The notes beneath the pieces are model-generated. The model saw only the letters and a list, made by a program, of their open reading frames with translations. It ran no database searches and was not told the DNA's origin. A stretch of 64,000 nt of DNA from Craspedostauros australis. Lineage: Eukaryota; Bacillariophyta; Bacillariophyceae; Mastogloiales; Achnanthaceae. The stretch covers positions 1,736,001-1,800,000 of the forward strand of contig JAMXDE010000015.1 in the NCBI GenBank assembly GCA_026770025.1. Reading direction: 5' to 3'. Below are positions 30,068 through 41,300 of the stretch, piece by piece. Within the stretch, counting starts at the first letter, position 1; each line of letters starts with the position of its first letter. Both the position numbers and the translations under genes were made by a program.

Positions 30068-32210
30068 GGAGGTGGTTGTAAGGGTCATAATTTCATAATC
30101 TGCGCCTCTCGACCAATCATATCGCTTCATTTAGGGCACAAGATACCTTTCGGCTCCTCATCGAATTGGGGGTCAACGTCCACATAACGTCAATCGAAAT
30201 AATTATGAACTCATTGTCCGCGAATATGAACGCTCCTCGGAGACCGTTCATAATTTCATAATCTCTCTGAGGAGTCGTGGTAGTCCAAAATTCGTTCTCA
30301 ACGGCTACATCGGAGCAAAACTTTGTGCTCACACCAGATTGATCCGATGTGCTCTACTGCAAATTGATTATTCGTTCCCACCCGTTTCATCGCACCTGTC
30401 TGTTGCAATTTAACTCCTCCTTTAGATGCACCTAGTGTAACTCTGTATTTATCATCTGATGAACTCCAGCGGGTCATATCTTCCCACCATCATCGCCAGC
30501 GCCAGGCTGCCTTGATTGCCATCATCCTTGTCGTTCTTGAGCATCTTACTGCACAGCAGCACCTCCTCATGTGTGCTGTGGCACACTGCATCCTCGACAC
30601 CATGCCTACAAGTGTGCAAAGGGGTTGGTACCTCAGCTCCGGCATCTTCCAATATCAAGCGCTATCTTTCTGGTCTTTGATTTGAGAGCATGGCGACTTC
30701 ATGGAGTTCTACAACTTCATCGGACTCACCAGGCCATCGTTTGATCGATCGGCTGAAGTGCTAGAGCCCGGCATCGAAGCGTTGCCCATTGATCCGCTAG
30801 CCACGGCGCCACCACGACCATCTGATATTCGCTGTTGTAAGTTCGACTACATCGATGTCACTGCCATTGCAATGAAGTATCTGACTTCCAAGTCAGAATT
30901 GAAGAACCATTTCTGGTAGGATCTGCCTTCGTTGGAAGGTCGGAAGAGATCTTGGAGGATGTGGAGAGCAATGGACATGGCAGAGGCTGAAGTCGAGGCA
31001 ATGGAAGAGCACTCTCGTCAAACAGGGACTATGGATGACAATTGTAACCTGACGTACAAAGTGATGGCTCTTGAGAAGAAAGCAAAGGAAGATGTGGAAT
31101 GCATCAATGATGCCCAGAAGCAAAGAAGGTGCGAGTGGGAAGCTACAATGGCCATTTGTATCATCAAAGCATTGACAATGAGACGATTGCTGAGCCGACG
31201 ATTGCACTGAATGCTGCGATAGTTGGGATAGGTACGTTGAGCATTCAATGAATGAAGGAGTGAACACCAGCAGCACAGTCAATGGAGAAAGGAAGACGGG
31301 GGAAGCAGGAAAGTGGCAACTCAAAGTGAGTAGTATGGAGATGAACTGCGGATGGCGAGGAGCAACACATATGTACAAACATACGCATCCATCTGGTATA
31401 CGGAAGTTGAACACTGCACTTGGGCAAGACACATATATTTGTGAATGTGTGAAGCAGCAAGAGATGTGCAAAACTGGAGCTGTGGATGTGTCAGCATACA
31501 GCCCCATTCAGCGAGGTTGAGTATCATCCTGCCAATATTGAATCGGACAACATGACATTTTTAGCAATCTATGTGGCATGTTGTCCATTAGGGTTAGATA
31601 TATGTAGATAGCTCTTACAACACAAGTGCATGGCTTGTGCTCACTGTGGACAGAAATGATGCCGTCGCTGTTGGTCGATATCAGACTGCGATGGTATCCA
31701 ACAGTGTGGGTCGTGATGTTGTGAGAGCTTTGGTGTTGCATTGATTCCTCACATTGTGGACGATTGGGCTCTGTTGTGTGCTTCCTCCCTTGTGTGCGTT
31801 GTGTCAAGTAGCACAGTGTTGTTTGTGGCATCCCTGCACGTCCACGCCTACGTTCACGGCAACAGCAACACTTGCGAATACTAACTATGCAGCATAATAT
31901 TATATAATACAATGGAGCACAGTGACTCATCCTATGGTATGAAAAATAAACTATACTCTCCACAACATAAGAGGATGAACTAAGTGCGTATCTCAACAAT
32001 CCGCAAATGACAACATGACAACCCCGAACGGGGTCATACAAGGAAAGTGGCCATGCAGAGAAATGGTGGTGCGGGGAAGGACTCGATGGATTGGCGGACA
32101 CTGATTTAGTCTTTTGGGGCAGATTTGTCTACGGGACTGATGGTCGTGACTTGAAATCGGGGTGAACGAGGCTGACCAGTTATGAAATTATGACCCTTAC
32201 AACCACCTCC
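30068..32210 (+). mobile_element. 2.1-kb Harbinger-like TIR DNA transposon, degenerate
   Basis: Perfect 31-bp terminal inverted repeats beginning GGAGGTGGTTGTAAGGGTCA (30068-30098 and 32180-32210), flanked by ATT at 30065-30067 and 32211-32213. A 3-bp duplication is typical of PIF/Harbinger. A partial TIR-like motif (CATAATTTCATAATC) recurs near 30248. It contains a decayed transposase-like frame (30701-30919). It lies between genes B and D in the LRR cluster. Confidence 0.7.
30701..30919 (+). pseudogene. Possible transposase remnant in the Harbinger-like element
   Basis: 72 codons (MEFYNFIGLTRPSFDR...KFDYIDVTAIAMKYLTSKSE) resembling the helical N-terminal region of Harbinger/DDE_Tnp_4-type transposases (F-LTR-SF followed by a D-AIA--YL-S stretch). 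A stop follows at TAG, and no DDE core is recognisable downstream; 30932-31210 is another short frame of unclear nature. The family call is by overall pattern only, but it fits the 31-bp TIRs and 3-bp duplication. Confidence 0.35.
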
Positions 32211-32213
32211 ATT

Positions 32214-32636
32214 CAAATCAAGATCAGGGGGAAATGAACAACCCGCGCACGGTCGATCAGCAAGGCAGCAATTCCGCCCTCACGAACTCGAGTTGTTCTC
32301 GCCTTACCTCGTCTTGACGGCAACTTGCACCGATGAAAGTTGGCGGAGCGCTGTCCTCTCCGTACTCGTATCCTTTGCGAGCACTGGCAACGCACAGCAG
32401 CACATTCCAACAAGCGCACTAGTCCATGATACTCGTCAGTAATTAAATGTGGATTAGGTCGCAGTAGTGTGAAGGGTGTTGGTGGATCGAAAACGTCGAA
32501 ACAACGGCACTTCTGAACGCGCGAGTCCTTCCATTTGCAATGCAACGCCACAGAGCAAAGTGGTACGAATGGATCATGTGCTGCCCGCCGCACCATGGCC
32601 AGATGCACCATTGGCGATCCAAGGGACGAATTGTGG
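32214..32636. other. 3' flank of gene D
   Basis: 423 bases between the Harbinger-like element and the stop of gene D. Part of it (around 32530-32580, CCACAGAGCAAAGTGG) weakly echoes the 3' flanks of B, E and F. No gene seen. Confidence 0.5.
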
Positions 32637-35600
32637 TCACACAGGCAAGCACTCGTCGATCCGATCACAACACTGCGTGCAGCATGCGCACTCGGTCTCT
32701 GGAGGGTGACTGATGTCTGCAAGTTCCATGCAATCCGAAGAAAACGAAATGAATTCGGCCGATCCATCGCAGAATACCTCGCTGAGATTGCCCGTGATTG
32801 AGTTCATCTTCAATTCCAGTTCGACCAAGTTCGTCAGGTTCCGCCATTGGAACGGGACCTCTCCCACAAGCTTGTTGGCGTGGAGATCGATGGAAGTGAG
32901 CTGGGATAGCTCGCCAATCTCGGATGGCAACAGTCCTGTGATCTTGTTGCCCTGCAAAGAAAGCTCCACCAACAATGACAAGCGCCCGAGCTCTGACGGA
33001 ATCCCCTCCTTGATGTGGTTGAAACTGAGATCAAGAATCACGAGACTTGAAAGGTCTCCGTATTCTGTCGGGATCGTGCTGGTGATTGCGTTCGAGGAGA
33101 AGTTGATCTCCTCAAGCAGAGACAGTTTTCCAATTTCGGTGGGAAAATGCCCGAAGATGTAATTGTTAGAGACTTCCAAAATGGTCAGGTGTTCCAGAAG
33201 AGCGATCTCCGAGGGGAACGGATCAGCATTCACGCCAACCGCCGAAAGCATGACGGAAGTGACGAACCCTTCGTCGTTGCACCTCACACCCTTGTCGTTG
33301 TCCCACCATTCACAAGCGAACGAAGCTGATAGAAACGGCGCAGTCGTATTCCAAAGATCGCTGCTAGCTGTGGCATAGTAGAGCACAGCTAGAGCGTATC
33401 GCTCCACGACCACCTCATGCGCCGTGTTGGCGAGATCCAGATCTGAGCTGTCGACGTTCCCCAACCAGTACAGGGCACGGTATTGCGGGCTTTCGAAGTC
33501 ATGGAATACGGAAGGATCTGTAGTTATCGGCTCGCCCTGTAGGGATGGTTCCAAGATGGTACGTATATCGCCCATCTTTCCGAAACTCAATATGGGACAC
33601 TCTGTCTCAAGGATGCAGCAGCTGTTTTCGGCGTTGCAGCAGTTCGAGCAGCAGCCACACGATGTTTGTGCCGGAATACCACCATCATCAGTGGCAACAC
33701 AACCCGAATAGAAGTCAGAAAGGAAGGGATGCGATCCTGTGCAAAAGATTGGATTCAGGTTGCCCTGCAACTCGGTTTTCTCGACATGAAGACTCTGCAG
33801 GTTGGTAAGCTGGCCCCATTCGGCCGGGACTGTCCCATTGAATCTGTTCTCAAAGATCTGCAGGTTGGTCAGGGCTTGCAGGCTGCCGATGTCGGTGGGC
33901 AATGCACCCGTCATGGAGTTACTGGAGACATCCAGCGACTCCACCAAATGCAGATTGCCAATCTCGGACGGAAGGCTGCCCGTGAGACCGATCTTGTCCA
34001 TTCGAACTTCCGTCAAGTTGGCCAGACGACCGATCTGTGTGGGCATCGGGCCGGACATCTGAAGGAAGGACATCCTGAGGTTGATCAAGTTTGATAACAG
34101 ACCAATTTCGGTCGGCAACGTTCCAGTGATGATGTTGCCGGTGATGTGCAAGCTGGTGAGCTGTTCGAGGAGGAAGAGCTCTTTCGGAATGGCGCCGGTC
34201 ATGAAGTTGGAGTCAAAGTGAAGCGTAGTCGCGCTGCCAGCTTCATCGCATGAAATGCCTTTGTCCGCGTTGGCATCACGCCATTCGCAGACGCTGCTGT
34301 TGGTAAGAAAGTTGTATTTGTTCCCCCACTTGTCCTCGCCTCCAGTCGTGTAGTACAGAACGGCAAGTGCGTAGCGTTCGAGGAGCTCGGGTAGAGGAGC
34401 GGACATCATGTTAATACCTGCGGCGTCTTGGTTGGCGAGCCAATCCAGTGCTCTGTACTGGACGGTGGATCGATCTTCCAAAACCTCTCTACCGGTGTTC
34501 GTCGGTTCGTCCTCCAGAGTCTGTGCCAAGCGATTGATCAGCGTGTCGAATTGCATGGTCTGCGGCGTGAAGGTTGGACTAGATGACGCGATGGGTGCTC
34601 CTGTCGGTACCGATGTCCCCAGGGATTTATCATCGGCGCCAGAAGATCTGTTGGATTTGCGACCTGACAGAGCAACGCCGATTCCAGCGCCGATGCCTGC
34701 CAAGACCAAAGCGACGACGACGCCCAGCCATGACCTGCGCCTGCTGTTCCTGTTGCGACTGCTGGAATTGCCATTTTGATCGTCTTTCGTCGCCTCGACA
34801 GCTTCGGCGGCCACAACTGCGCCAGTCGTGAGCGTGGCGCCGTCATGGCGAGCTTGCTCCAAACGCATGTGTTCGGAAAATTCTTGTTCGAGAAGTTCCT
34901 TGATGCGGTCCTCCATGTCCTCTTCGTTTGCCTCCAGTTGGTCTGTGATGGGAATGGCAACCGGGGCGTGGTCTTCGGCTGGGCTCGTGGAGGTGGTAGA
35001 GGTGTTAGATGGCGCATGCTGGTGCATCGCTGAGGCTGGTGGTGTGCGAGCAAGGCCGAAAGAAGAGGTCGATCCAATTGATTCACGAAAGTTGTCACCG
35101 GTCCGAACGAATCCTGGTTGATATGGCGCAGTCTGCTTTGCTTCATCCACAAGCTGCAACAGCTCCTCTTCATCCTGGTGGATTTCCTCTCCGCTGCGGT
35201 TGGATGTGGTGGAACTGTTGGGGTGGGGGCTGTGTCGCGGTGATCGAACGCCCTGAGGAAAGCCGAATTCGGTCACATCGCGCTTGCCATTGACGGGCGG
35301 CCCGTCGATAGCCGTCGTGGAGGTGTGAGGGGGTGCTGGGACAGCCCCGACCTTCTGAGACAGTCTGTAGGCCATGCTGGATGAACCCGTAGCTTCTGAC
35401 TCTCCGGCACCTTGCCTTGCGGATTGATCGCCCGAGAAAGGCACGGCGCCCGGTCGCAGCAGCGATGATGACGAGTTTGGTTGCTCCGATCCAATCGCAC
35501 AAAAATGACCAACGCCCGGCGAGGAAGGATCGCTCGGGCGGGTCGCAGCAGCGGCACGTAGCGCTGCGGCTCTGGCCTTTGCCTTGGCATCAGCGTCAGC

Positions 35601-35903
35601 AGTGGAACTGAACTCGGCTGATGTGCCGTTGCGGCGGTTCCTGTCTCGGCTGATGAGCACCTGCCGACGCCGAGACGGAGGCTTCTGATCATCCGTGACA
35701 TCAGCGGTGATGACGTTGTCGGTCTCGTTTCTCATCCTTTCTGGCGTCGATCTGTGCGATCCTGGGACGATGTCCACGCTTGGCAGCTGGCGATCGTCAG
35801 GGGTCTTCACATGGCTGTGATCGTTATTGGCTGCCTTCTCGCGCCTGCCCTGTCGCTTCTTGTCATCGTCGGGGCTCTTTGTTGCTATTTGTTTGACTTC
35901 CAT
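32637..35903 (-). CDS. Two-module LRR transmembrane protein D
   Basis: 1088 residues from MEVKQIATKS (ATG 35903-35901); an upstream in-frame ATG at 35915 is not kept in copy A. Disordered basic N-terminus; short juxtamembrane helix EEDMEDRIKELLEQEF without the ERMETQ repeats of B; transmembrane helix about 388-412 (WLGVVVALVLAGIGAGIGVA). Extracellular module 1 has the cap QYRALDWLANQDAA...SSVCEWRD, LRRs of the form LTSLHITGNIITGTLPTEIG, and CGCCSNCCNAENSCC. Module 2 has QYRALYWLGNVDSS, LRRs, and the end CACCTQCCDRIDECLPV. It is the intact partner of broken copy A. No introns, no kinase. Membrane receptor-like or adhesion role inferred. Confidence 0.9.
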   Translation of the reverse strand: MEVKQIATKSPDDDKKRQGRREKAANNDHSHVKTPDDRQLPSVDIVPGSHRSTPERMRNETDNVITADVTDDQKPPSRRRQVLISRDRNRRNGTSAEFSSTADADAKAKARAAALRAAAATRPSDPSSPGVGHFCAIGSEQPNSSSSLLRPGAVPFSGDQSARQGAGESEATGSSSMAYRLSQKVGAVPAPPHTSTTAIDGPPVNGKRDVTEFGFPQGVRSPRHSPHPNSSTTSNRSGEEIHQDEEELLQLVDEAKQTAPYQPGFVRTGDNFRESIGSTSSFGLARTPPASAMHQHAPSNTSTTSTSPAEDHAPVAIPITDQLEANEEDMEDRIKELLEQEFSEHMRLEQARHDGATLTTGAVVAAEAVEATKDDQNGNSSSRNRNSRRRSWLGVVVALVLAGIGAGIGVALSGRKSNRSSGADDKSLGTSVPTGAPIASSSPTFTPQTMQFDTLINRLAQTLEDEPTNTGREVLEDRSTVQYRALDWLANQDAAGINMMSAPLPELLERYALAVLYYTTGGEDKWGNKYNFLTNSSVCEWRDANADKGISCDEAGSATTLHFDSNFMTGAIPKELFLLEQLTSLHITGNIITGTLPTEIGLLSNLINLRMSFLQMSGPMPTQIGRLANLTEVRMDKIGLTGSLPSEIGNLHLVESLDVSSNSMTGALPTDIGSLQALTNLQIFENRFNGTVPAEWGQLTNLQSLHVEKTELQGNLNPIFCTGSHPFLSDFYSGCVATDDGGIPAQTSCGCCSNCCNAENSCCILETECPILSFGKMGDIRTILEPSLQGEPITTDPSVFHDFESPQYRALYWLGNVDSSDLDLANTAHEVVVERYALAVLYYATASSDLWNTTAPFLSASFACEWWDNDKGVRCNDEGFVTSVMLSAVGVNADPFPSEIALLEHLTILEVSNNYIFGHFPTEIGKLSLLEEINFSSNAITSTIPTEYGDLSSLVILDLSFNHIKEGIPSELGRLSLLVELSLQGNKITGLLPSEIGELSQLTSIDLHANKLVGEVPFQWRNLTNLVELELKMNSITGNLSEVFCDGSAEFISFSSDCMELADISHPPETECACCTQCCDRIDECLPV

Positions 35904-36660
35904 CGCTGATAGCATCTCCTCCTTGTTGTTGCTGTGGTGGCGGCCTTCGATGTCTCTTGACCCTGGTGTGATGTGAGACGAGTTGTGACTGATTCGGAAT
36001 CAGATGTGCACAACAACTCATTCTGAGACCTCAAAGCTCTCCGGGAGAACTTCGCAACTTCGACGAAAGATGGCGGGAGGAATTGCCATTGTTGGTGTTT
36101 GGTGTTGTGTGGTGGTTTGCTTTTGTGCACGATGCCGAAACAATGCGGAAAAAGCCTGCGCAGCAGCCGATCCGCTTCGCCATCAAGTCGAACAGCGCAG
36201 TCATGTGACTTTTGACAAAAGTTTGTCACGAAGACTGCAGCGATAAACCCACACAGAAGCCATGTATACGCATGTTGTAAGAATATTGTACCACTATGAG
36301 CTATTCTGACGGTTAAGTCTTTCTGAAGGGAGTGATTGATCACTCTACATCGTGATGCTGATGACTACATGCAGTTTATCATGACAGGGCAGGTTGTGTT
36401 TGACGAGAGGCACTTCCTCGCGGCGACACTGGAATGTTTGGCGAAGTGTGCACAACATCGCTGACGTTGGCGCAAAGCACTGGGCGACGCGACGATGCCA
36501 AACAACTCCTTCCGGCGAAGCTGAGACACAAACCAAGCCACTTCCACTTTCGCTTTCATCTGGTGCTCACAGCAACTACGGATACCACACCAGCTGGTAC
36601 TCTCTGGAACGTATGCTCGTGGTGTTAGCTGATCAGCAACCTAAGAGCCCCCCGAGCGAG
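35904..36660 (-). promoter_or_regulatory. Upstream region of gene D, duplicated at gene A
   Basis: Collinear with 24066-24790. Conservation is strongest in the first ~450 bases. It contains the near-palindrome TGACTTTTGACAAAAGTTTG around 36206-36225. The likely promoter of D; no gene seen. Confidence 0.5.
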
Positions 36661-37198
36661 TCGACCAATCAGTTGAAATGGACCTCTTGACCTGTCGTCT
36701 CCGTTGTCCAAACCAAGCACTTATTCGTGATCCTTGTAGATCTAATACGACTAATTAACCATTACATTGTTGAGTTAGGTCCTATTATCCCTTTATGACC
36801 CAGAGATAATTACACTAATATATCGTTTATCTTGACACCGTGTTAATTTTTGAACGCGTTTGTCCTACCACGGCCTATGCAAAAACTAAATTGGTATTTT
36901 CGTTTACTAGTGCTATCATTGGAAACCACTGAATTTATGTTTCACCATACTTCATCATCTTCCATAGTAGATACCCCAATTTTCTTTGCAGATATGGAAT
37001 CCGCATAAGCTGCAGATCCGGTTGACCCTCTTTGGAGTGTTTCTGTCTAGGCCAGTATTTTATTTGTGGCCTTCAAGAAGCAGCACTATCAGCAACGTCA
37101 TTGCTTTCCATCATCTTAGTTGGGTTTTCATGTACTGTTGTGACATGATCCTGAAGGGAAGGCCTTGCTGGCTGCCAGCTCGAAGAAGATGTTGATAT
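36661..37198. other. AT-rich spacer without recognisable content
   Basis: 538 bases of comparatively AT-rich sequence with no sustained frame, no terminal repeats and no match to other parts of the window that I could see. Confidence 0.5.
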
Positions 37199-37847
37199 AG
37201 TTAGCAAGGGATGACCGTCTGGGAAGTATTAAAGTTGACAATGAGTATGTAAGTGTTGTTGTACTGATCTTGAGTTGTGCTGTTTGTTCATCGATAGTTC
37301 TGCATTGTGAGTTGATCAGATGATAAAGGTAGGATGAAGAAGCAATGTTCACACAGTTGGTGCGGCTCTACACTGATCCTCAGGGGTCCGTTGTTGAGAA
37401 TGGACAGGGCTCCTTGCTCTCTGTTATTCTCTACCATCTGCAGTAGTCTTCCTGCATTCAAGTACAAGAACTTGACATCTTGTTGAGGTTGCAAGTGAAG
37501 AAACAGTGGGCAGGTGATAGGAATTACTGCTGGATTCTCTGCTTGTGTTGAAGCAGGTTGGATCTCCTTGTTGTAGTCGAGTGGTGGTGGTAGGTGTCAT
37601 AGCTGACAAGGGAATTGAGACAAGGTGCAATAAAAAATTCAGGGGAGCATATTGTTCCCAGAACAGCTTGAGTCGAGTCAATCGTGTTATTTGAGTCAGC
37701 AATGATCCGTGAATGAGAAAAGGAGGAAAAGAGACAGGAGGATTTTGCTGATGTCGGAGTTGAAGATTTCGCGCCAAAATGAATTTCAAGGAACGACATG
37801 GGACACACTCAAGTTGAAAGTCATGTGTTCCCAGGTGAACTTCAACT
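37199..37847 (-). repeat. Diverged solo LTR of the element 2 family
   Basis: Read on the minus strand it starts AGTTGAAGTTCACC and ends CTAACT, like the element 2 LTR. It shares scattered blocks in the same order: TTTTGGCGCGAAATCTTC, a TCC-rich tract, GAACAATATGCTCC, and ATCCAACCTGCTTCAAC. Length is about 649 bp versus 688. No internal coding region and no matching flanking duplication (GATAT versus CTCGC), so it is old or recombined. It lies about 530 bp upstream of gene E. Confidence 0.65.
37766..37779 (-). promoter_or_regulatory. E2F-like site in the solo LTR
   Basis: TTTTGGCGCGAAAT on the minus strand, 68 bases from the LTR start, as in the element 2 LTRs despite heavy divergence elsewhere. 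Confidence 0.45.
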
Positions 37848-38377
37848 CTCGCGGAGCATTTACAATTGGAACCGCGTCTGTTTGTTTGTCATTTGGGCGG
37901 AACAAGTCTTGATACGGTGGTGTGATGATTTGTGTGTCCAAGGAGGGAGAGGATGCGCGAAACGCGTTTTTTCGTCCCCGATCGTGTTCGGACTCAAACA
38001 TCTTTGATGTATAGTATGGCGCAGCCTGCGCGCGGTGCGAGTGACTTGTGGGTGCCAGCGATGTTCGAGGGAAGGCCAATTGATGCCAACATGGATGATG
38101 CCAGTCTAACCACGGAAGGACGAAACAACAACACACAACAACGCAGAATTCTCCGAAATCCTTCGGCAAACCGGCGAAGCTTGTACGAGGTGACTCGAAC
38201 TCCCCAGAGAACGCATCTGGTTGTGGCTCCAGGACAACTGAGGTGAGAGGATTCTTCATCCCACAACAACAACAACAACAACAACGACGACGACGACGGT
38301 GACGACCTCCAGCATAAACAACGAAGGACAGAACTCCACTTCGCTCCACTGAACTCCACTTGTTAGACGCCACCGTG
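37848..38377 (+). promoter_or_regulatory. Upstream region of gene E
   Basis: Homologous to the upstream region of gene B (28216-28769), including TTTGTCATTTGGGCG, ATCGTGTTCGGACTCAAACA and an (AAC)n(GAC)n repeat around 38262-38300. The homology stops at the solo LTR border, so the LTR or an older break limits the duplicated block. Confidence 0.55.
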
Positions 38378-41300
38378 ATGGAGGACCGCAAGCCACCACC
38401 AAGGAGCCCTGGCGATGACAAGGAAGGCAATGGCGTGATGGAGAAGGAAGACAACGATGGCGCCGCCAGTGCTGCTGACGACAGAAAGCCTGCAGCCCAT
38501 CGCCAGGAGGTCCGCATCGGTCGAGACCGAGATAGACAACGTCGCAGCGGCGGATCGACCAGGACCAACTCTACCGCCGACGCTGATGCCAAGGCGAAGG
38601 CGAAGGCCAGGCCTGGAGCGCAACGTCCTGCTGGTCTGGTCTCACCCAGTGACATGTCCTCCATCTCCAGCGGATTCTTCTCCCCCATTGGATCGGAGCA
38701 ACGCAATACAATGCAGTCGCGAGTGTCAGGATCAGCATCAGTCGTTCCGCCGCCACCGCTGCGACCAGGAGCCGTGTCAGTTTCGGGCGTCGACGCATCA
38801 ACGGAAGACATCGAAGCTTCCAATGCGTCCAATGCAGCGTACACGATGTCGCAGAAGGTCGGGGCTATCCCTATGTCCTCCAGGACCACCGAGGCATCCA
38901 TTGGCACACGGACCGCCGGTGGCACAGGCATCCTCGATAGGAGCAAGCTTGGATACCCCAGAGGCACGCGGCCGTCGCAACGGTGGTCCAATCCCAGCAG
39001 GGCCGCTATGCCCAGTCGCAACTCAGTTGAAACGAAGGAGGAAGAGGATGACGAGGAGCTATTGCAGCCAATGGATGATCCGCCTCAGACCGTCCCGAGC
39101 CAACCAGGCGCCGTTTCAATTGTTGACAACTTGCGCCAGTCCACAGCCTCCACCTTCTCCGCCGATCCATCTCACGCGTCACCGGTCTTGGAGGTGCACC
39201 AAAAAAAGCCTTCCAACGTCTCCGTCTTCACGATGGATCAGACCAAAGACCTGTCCACGATCGCCACCCCCATCACGGCCCAGCTGGCTTCAACCGAAGA
39301 GGACGTGGCGGATCGTGTCAAGGAGCGTCTCGAGAAGGAGTTCGCGGAGCGCATGGAAACGCAGGTACAGGAGCGCATGCGCATGGAGAAAACGCACAAT
39401 GGCGGCAGCACGGTCGCGAGTGGCGCAGTTGTCACCGCCGAAGCGGTGGAGGTCACGAAGGACGACGAAAACGGCAAGTCCGGCAGTCAAAGCAGGCGCA
39501 GGACGTGCATTGGCATCATCGTCGCTTTGGTGCTGGCAGGGATCGGCGCTGGAGTCGGCGTGGCACTATCAGGCGGCAACTCCAACAACTCCTCCAATGC
39601 CGACAACAGATCTCTCGTAACGTCGGCACCAACCGCAGCTCCCATCGCATCATCGAGCCCGACCTTCACACCGCAGACCGCGGAATTCGACACGCTCGTC
39701 GATCGTCTGGCACAGATCCTGGAAGGTGAACCGGCAAACACTGGGCGCAACGTACTGGAGGACCGATCCACTACACAGTACAGAGCATTGGACTGGCTCG
39801 CAAATCAAGACGTCACAAAGATCGACCTGGCCTTCGCGCCCACATCCGAACTCCTCGAACGCTACGCACTCGCCGTTCTTTCCTACACGACCGGAGGCGA
39901 GGACAAGTGGGGGAACAAATACAACTTTCTTACCAACAGCAGCGTCTGCGAATGGGGCGATGTCAGTGGTGACATCTTCGGCGGCATTGTTGCGTGTGAC
40001 GAAGCCGGCAGGGTGACTGAAGCAAGGTTTGAGTCCAACTTCATGACTGGCACCATCCCGAAAGAGCTCTTCCTCCTTGAACAGCTCACCACCTTGCACA
40101 TCAACAACAACGTCATCACCGGAACGCTGCCAACCGAGATTGGTCTATTATCGAACTTGATGGAGCTCCACATCGTCTTCCTCCCAACGTCCGGCCCGAT
40201 GCCCACAGAGATCGGCCGACTGACCAACTTGACGGAAGCTCGATTTGATAACATTGGCTTCACCGGTACGCTTCCGTCCGAGATTGGCAACCTGCAATTG
40301 CTTCAGCGGCTGGATATCTCCAGAAACTCTCTGACAGGCGCGTTGCCCACCGAGGTTGGTAAGATGCAAGCCCTGACCAACCTCCAGATCTTTCAGAACA
40401 GATTCAACGGGACAGTCCCAGTCGAGTGGGGCCAGCTTACCAACCTGCAGAGTCTCGGTGTGGAGCGAAACAAATTGCAGGGCAACTTGGATCCAATCTT
40501 TTGCTCAGGCTCGCATCCCAACCTTTTTTACTTCTACTCAGATTGCGTTGCCACTGACGATGGTGGGATTCCAGCAGAAACGACATGTTCCTGCTGCTCG
40601 AACTGCTGCGACGCCATGGACAACTGCTGCAGCACTGAGACAGGGTGTCCCATCTTGGATGTCGAGAAGATGAACAACATACTCACCATCTTGGAACCAC
40701 ATCTGCAGGGCGATCCAATCTTTACGGACCTGTTGGTGTTCAATGACATCGAAAGCCCGCAATACCGCGCGCTGGACTGGTTGGCAAATGACGATCTCTT
40801 CGATCTCGACCTCGCCAACACTGCAGATGAGGTGGTCGTGGAGCGATACGCCTTGGCTGTGTTCTACTATGCCACTACCAACGATGGGCCTTGGGACACG
40901 ACTGCTCCTATTTTGTCGCCTTCATCCGTTTGCGAATGGTGGGATTGGGAAGAAGAAGAAGGTATCCAATGCGACGCCGAGGGCAGCGTCGCCTCAATCA
41001 TCCTCTCAGACTCAAACGTGGACGGTGACCAGCTTCCTTCCGAGATTGCTCTTTTCGAATACTTGACCATCTTCGATTGCTCCGACAATTACATCTCGGG
41101 GTTCCTCCCGACAGAAATTAGAAGGCTGTCTTGGCTTGAGGAGCTCAACCTCTCATTTAACTTCATGTCTGGCACGATCCCGACGGAATATGGAGACCTT
41201 TCGAGTCTCAGACTTCTCGATCTCAGTTTGAACTTCTTCAAGGAGGAAATCTCATCAGAGCTCGGGCGGTTGTTGGCACTGGAGGAGCTCTACCTCAACG

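Noticed and set aside
30893-32101. Minus-strand frames of ~200 codons inside the Harbinger-like element
   Set aside because: Cys/Ser/His-rich with no recognisable domain; more likely chance frames in decayed transposon sequence.
36661-37198. Possible internal remnant of the solo-LTR element
   Set aside because: No copia motif could be read in any frame, and the AGTT/AACT ends place it outside the LTR.
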